Below, one piece after another: positions 61,699-64,000 of a DNA stretch of 64,000 bases (positions within the stretch are counted from its first letter, which is position 1; every line of letters starts with the position of its first letter). The translations under genes and the position numbers were made by a program. This stretch comes from JBEISR01 sp044371425. GTDB taxonomy: Bacteria; Planctomycetota; Planctomycetia; Pirellulales; Pirellulaceae. The stretch covers positions 124,001 through 188,000 of the forward strand of contig JBILTR010000001.1 in the NCBI GenBank assembly GCA_044371425.1, in the 5' to 3' direction. The notes below the pieces were generated by a model. The model made no database searches. It was not told where the DNA came from and saw only the letters and a list, made by a program, of their open reading frames with translations.

Positions 61699-62007
61699 AT
61701 GGCGATATCGAAGGGCCAGGAAGCGTTGGGCATGATCGAGACGAAGGGCTTTATCGCCCTGGTCGAGGCAACCGATGCGATGATGAAGGCTGCCAACGTG
61801 CAGTTTCTGGGGTGGGATAAGGTTGGTAGCGGGTTGGTTTCGGCGTTTGTCACAGGCGACGTCGCGGCCGTCAAGGCAGCAACCGACGCAGGGGCGGCTG
61901 CCGCAGGCCGCATCGGCGAAGTGGTGAGCGTCCAGGTGATCGCGCGTCCGCATGAAGACCTCGCCAAGGTCCTCAAGGTGGGCGGCAACTCTGGCTCCGT
62001 CAAGTAA
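61699..62007 (+). CDS. BMC-H hexameric shell protein
   Basis: 102 residues with the BMC fold: EALGMIETKGFIALVEATDAM at the N-terminus, then FVTGDVAAVKAATDAGAAAA and IGEVVSVQVIARPHEDLAKV. The hexamer forms the flat facets of the microcompartment shell and its central pore passes metabolites. The length and motif order match the BMC-H/PduA class rather than the trimeric BMC-T class. AGGAG lies 11 bases upstream. It is the first of two BMC-H genes. Confidence 0.97.
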   Translation: MAISKGQEALGMIETKGFIALVEATDAMMKAANVQFLGWDKVGSGLVSAFVTGDVAAVKAATDAGAAAAGRIGEVVSVQVIARPHEDLAKVLKVGGNSGSVK

Positions 62008-62164
62008 ACCTCCCATCTCCAGCTGGCAGGGCCAGGTCGTCCCAGCCCGCTGATCCGCAAGGTAGCTCCTGCCGACCGCAGGCTTCTGCCCCGCGCGAAT
62101 CCCTCGACTCGACCGATTCCGATCCCGAGACAAACCGTTTTTTTAAGACAGGATTTACCGAACG

Positions 62165-62434
62165 ATGCAACACGCAATTGGACTGGTGGAAACCAAGGGG
62201 CTGCTGGCTTTGATTGAAGCGACCGACGCGATGGCCAAAGCGGCCAATGTCGAGATCGTCAAGCGAGTCGATATCGGTGGCGCGTATGTGACGACGATCG
62301 TCAGCGGAGACGTGGGAAGCGTGCGAGCTGCTGTGGAGGCAGGGGCTGCGGCTGCTTCGCAGGTGGGGGAACTGGTCTCCAGTCACATCCTTCCCCGCCC
62401 CGCAGAAGGTCTGGCTCAGGCTTTTTTCAAGTAG
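62165..62434 (+). CDS. BMC-H hexameric shell protein (second copy)
   Basis: 89 residues, the same fold as its neighbour: IGLVETKGLLALIEATDAMA, VTTIVSGDVGSVRAAVEAGA, VGELVSSHILPRP. It starts without the short extension of the first copy and ends shorter. Two non-identical BMC-H proteins allow mixed shells with different pores. The 157-bp gap from the first copy holds a short CCTGC/GCAGG stem and a TTTTTTT run near 62138-62144, but no gene. Confidence 0.97.
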   Translation: MQHAIGLVETKGLLALIEATDAMAKAANVEIVKRVDIGGAYVTTIVSGDVGSVRAAVEAGAAAASQVGELVSSHILPRPAEGLAQAFFK

Positions 62435-62514
62435 GCGTGCTGAGCCGGTCGTTGGAACGGCCGGCCGATTCCCCTCGATTTTTCCTCAACAGTAACGACG
62501 GAGATGCGGCCACC

Positions 62515-63711
62515 ATGAAGGTGCTCGTTGCAAATCTCGGATCGACCAGCTTCAAGTATCGACTCTACGATATGCCCTCCGAAACCCAGCTTGCGCGGGG
62601 TGGGGTGGAGCGGATCGGGGCGCCGATGAGCCGGTGTTTTGTCGAGATCGGATCGAAGCGAAGTGAGATGGAACTTCCGATCCCGCATCACGGCGAGGCG
62701 GTACGGGCCTGCGTGGGCCAGCTGACCGATCCGGTGTCGGGCTGTCTGAAGGATGCTAGTGAGCTTTCGGCGATCGGTTTCAAGGCGGTCCATGGAGGGC
62801 GCTTGCAAGGCGTCTTCCGCATCGACGACGAAGTGTTGGCGGCGATGGAGGAAGTCAACTCGGTCGCCCCGGCTCACAACCCGCCCTACCTAGCCGCGAT
62901 GCGTCAACTGGCTCAGACAGTCCCCGAGATTCCTCTGGTCGCTGCGCTGGAGACCGATTTCCACCAGACGATTCCCGATGCCAATCGGCACTACGCCATC
63001 CCGCACCAGTGGCGGGACGCTTTGCCGATTCGCAAATGGGGATTCCACGGCGCATCCCATCGCTACATCGGATGGCGCATGGAAACAATCCTCGGCAAGA
63101 AAGATGCCAAAGTCGTCTCCTGCCATCTAGGAGGATCCAGCTCCCTGTGCGCCCTGCGGGATGGGAAGAGTCAAGCGACGACGATGGGGATGAGTCCTCA
63201 AAGCGGTCTTCCGCAGAACAATCGCGTTGGAGACTTCGACCCTTTCGCGCTGCCGCTGCTGGTGCGCCACACCGGTCTGCCCCTGGAAAAGGTGCTCGAC
63301 CAACTGGCCAATCAGGGTGGCCTGCTGGGGCTCAGCCGCGGGCTGAGCGGCGATATTCGGGATCTGGAACAGGCGGCCGCTGAAGGGAACCAGGATGCCC
63401 GGTTGGCTCTGGAGGTCTACGTTTCAGAAATCCGTCGTCACCTGGGTGGGATGGTGTTTCTGCTGGGTGGGGCCGATGCGATCGTCTTCACGGGAGGGAT
63501 TGGTGAGAACGGAGCCGGCATCCGGGAGGCGGTCTGTCGCGACCTGGAATCGATCGGGATCCGCCTGGACGCTGCCGCCAACCACAGCTCCTCCTCCGGA
63601 CGCGATGCAGAACGCCGCATCGATGATGGAAAAGGTTCGATCCAGCTTTGGATCGTGCCTACCAACGAAGAACGTATCGTCGCGCGGCAGACTGTCGAAG
63701 CCCTCACCTGA
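62515..63711 (+). CDS. Acetate/propionate kinase family protein
   Basis: An acetokinase-family enzyme of about 398 residues, likely making ATP from the acyl-phosphate released by PduL. The ASKHA fold is visible: VLVANLGSTSFKYRLYD, FKAVHGGRLQGVF, ALETDFHQTIPDANRHYAIP, WGFHGASHRYIG, VVSCHLGGSSSLCALRDGKS, TTMGMSPQSGL and VFTGGIGENGAGIR. Several signature residues differ from canonical AckA (HLGGSS for HLGNGA, FHGASH for FHGTSH), as expected of the planctomycete BMC-linked branch. The start at 62515 (MKVLVANLG) is clear. Confidence 0.93.
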   Translation: MKVLVANLGSTSFKYRLYDMPSETQLARGGVERIGAPMSRCFVEIGSKRSEMELPIPHHGEAVRACVGQLTDPVSGCLKDASELSAIGFKAVHGGRLQGVFRIDDEVLAAMEEVNSVAPAHNPPYLAAMRQLAQTVPEIPLVAALETDFHQTIPDANRHYAIPHQWRDALPIRKWGFHGASHRYIGWRMETILGKKDAKVVSCHLGGSSSLCALRDGKSQATTMGMSPQSGLPQNNRVGDFDPFALPLLVRHTGLPLEKVLDQLANQGGLLGLSRGLSGDIRDLEQAAAEGNQDARLALEVYVSEIRRHLGGMVFLLGGADAIVFTGGIGENGAGIREAVCRDLESIGIRLDAAANHSSSSGRDAERRIDDGKGSIQLWIVPTNEERIVARQTVEALT

Positions 63712-63729
63712 GTCAAGGAGCCCTCTGGC

Positions 63730-64000
63730 ATGTTTGTCGCCAAAGTCACTGGAAGCCTCGTCGCCACGCAGAAGGTCGAGACGATGAAGGGGCACAAACT
63801 GTTGATTGTCGAGCCTTACCGGGTTGATCCCAAGGACGCTCGGTCGCTGACCCCCACCGGACGAAGCTTCATCGCCGTCGATACGCTTGGATCTGGTGTG
63901 GGCGACATGGTTCTGATCACCCAGGGAAGCAGTGCACGGTTTACTCCGGAAACCAGCAAGCTTCCGATCGATTGCGTCGTGATCGGGATCGTCGATACGG
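63730..64000 (+). CDS. BMC-P (EutN/CcmL) pentameric shell protein, cut by window edge
   Basis: The first 90 residues of a pentamer-forming vertex protein: MFVAKVTGSLVATQKVETMK, GHKLLIVEPYRVD, SFIAVDTLGSGVGDMVLITQ, GSSARFTPETSKLPIDCVVI. The pattern is that of EutN/CcmL/PduN proteins, which cap the 12 vertices of the shell. The family is about 85-100 residues, so only a few residues are missing. It follows the acetokinase gene by 18 bp, and AAGGAGCCC is its ribosome site. Planctomycete loci usually carry several BMC-P genes, expected downstream. Confidence 0.95.
   Translation, partial: MFVAKVTGSLVATQKVETMKGHKLLIVEPYRVDPKDARSLTPTGRSFIAVDTLGSGVGDMVLITQGSSARFTPETSKLPIDCVVIGIVDT

Overview
The window looks like chromosome from a planctomycete (Planctomycetota, probably Pirellulales/Planctomycetales). 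The evidence is the gene repertoire: a DUF1559 pseudopilin-like protein, a DUF1573 protein, two arylsulfatases, a ThuA-domain protein, a large TPR/FG-GAP/ASPIC-UnbV lipoprotein, a dihaem cytochrome c lipoprotein, a PurL with an internal PurS-like domain, and the start of a planctomycete-type bacterial microcompartment (BMC) locus. The DNA is GC-rich and genes lie on both strands in short operons. I found no rRNA, tRNA, CRISPR array, phage or transposase gene.

Layout. 1-3.8 kb: tyrA-purL on the minus strand. 4-6.3 kb: a sugar isomerase/epimerase and an RsmC-like methyltransferase, converging on a nested palindromic intergenic element. 6.5-11.4 kb: an unknown protein, a DUF1559 protein, a cytochrome c translationally coupled to a KaiC-like ATPase, and a cupin. 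11.5-16 kb: ligA, a solitary ABC ATPase and a DUF1573 protein ending at a strong terminator. 16-19.3 kb: hflK-hflC and uppP. 19.8-25.2 kb: a second sugar isomerase, rsmE, the 1037-residue ASPIC lipoprotein and a LapA-like protein. 25.5-25.85 kb: a 127-bp tandem repeat. 25.9-31.9 kb: a GspF-like membrane protein divergent from an ExeA-like ATPase, a DUF2203 protein, an ABC-2 transporter pair and a glycine-zipper protein.

32.3-37 kb holds a minus-strand cluster of a chorismate-lyase-like protein, a DUF116-polyprenyl diphosphate synthase fusion and a squalene-hopene-cyclase-like protein. Together they suggest an uncharacterised terpenoid or meroterpenoid pathway. It is divergent from a FixL/FixJ-like two-component system (37.2-40 kb). 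40.4-44.8 kb: an arylsulfatase, a repeat-rich intergenic block, a SnoaL-like protein, a gamma-carbonic anhydrase and a ThuA protein. 45.2-48 kb: four tightly packed genes of unknown role (4-TM protein with an arrestin-like domain, a small beta-rich protein, a P-loop ATPase and an acidic-tailed protein), the best candidate here for an undescribed system. 48-59.4 kb: a DapA-family aldolase/lyase, a SYLF protein, a second arylsulfatase, a class I aldolase divergent from a PfkB kinase, an AsmA-like protein, an outer-membrane beta-barrel, csrA, an RluD-family synthase and a YfgM-like protein.

59.8-64 kb: the proximal part of a BMC operon in the order deoR-type regulator, pduL, two BMC-H shell genes, an acetate-kinase-family gene and a BMC-P (EutN/CcmL) gene cut by the window edge. 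In characterised planctomycetes such loci break down L-fucose/L-rhamnose through lactaldehyde. Here PduL would convert the acyl-CoA to an acyl-phosphate and the kinase would make ATP from it. The remaining enzymes should lie beyond position 64000.
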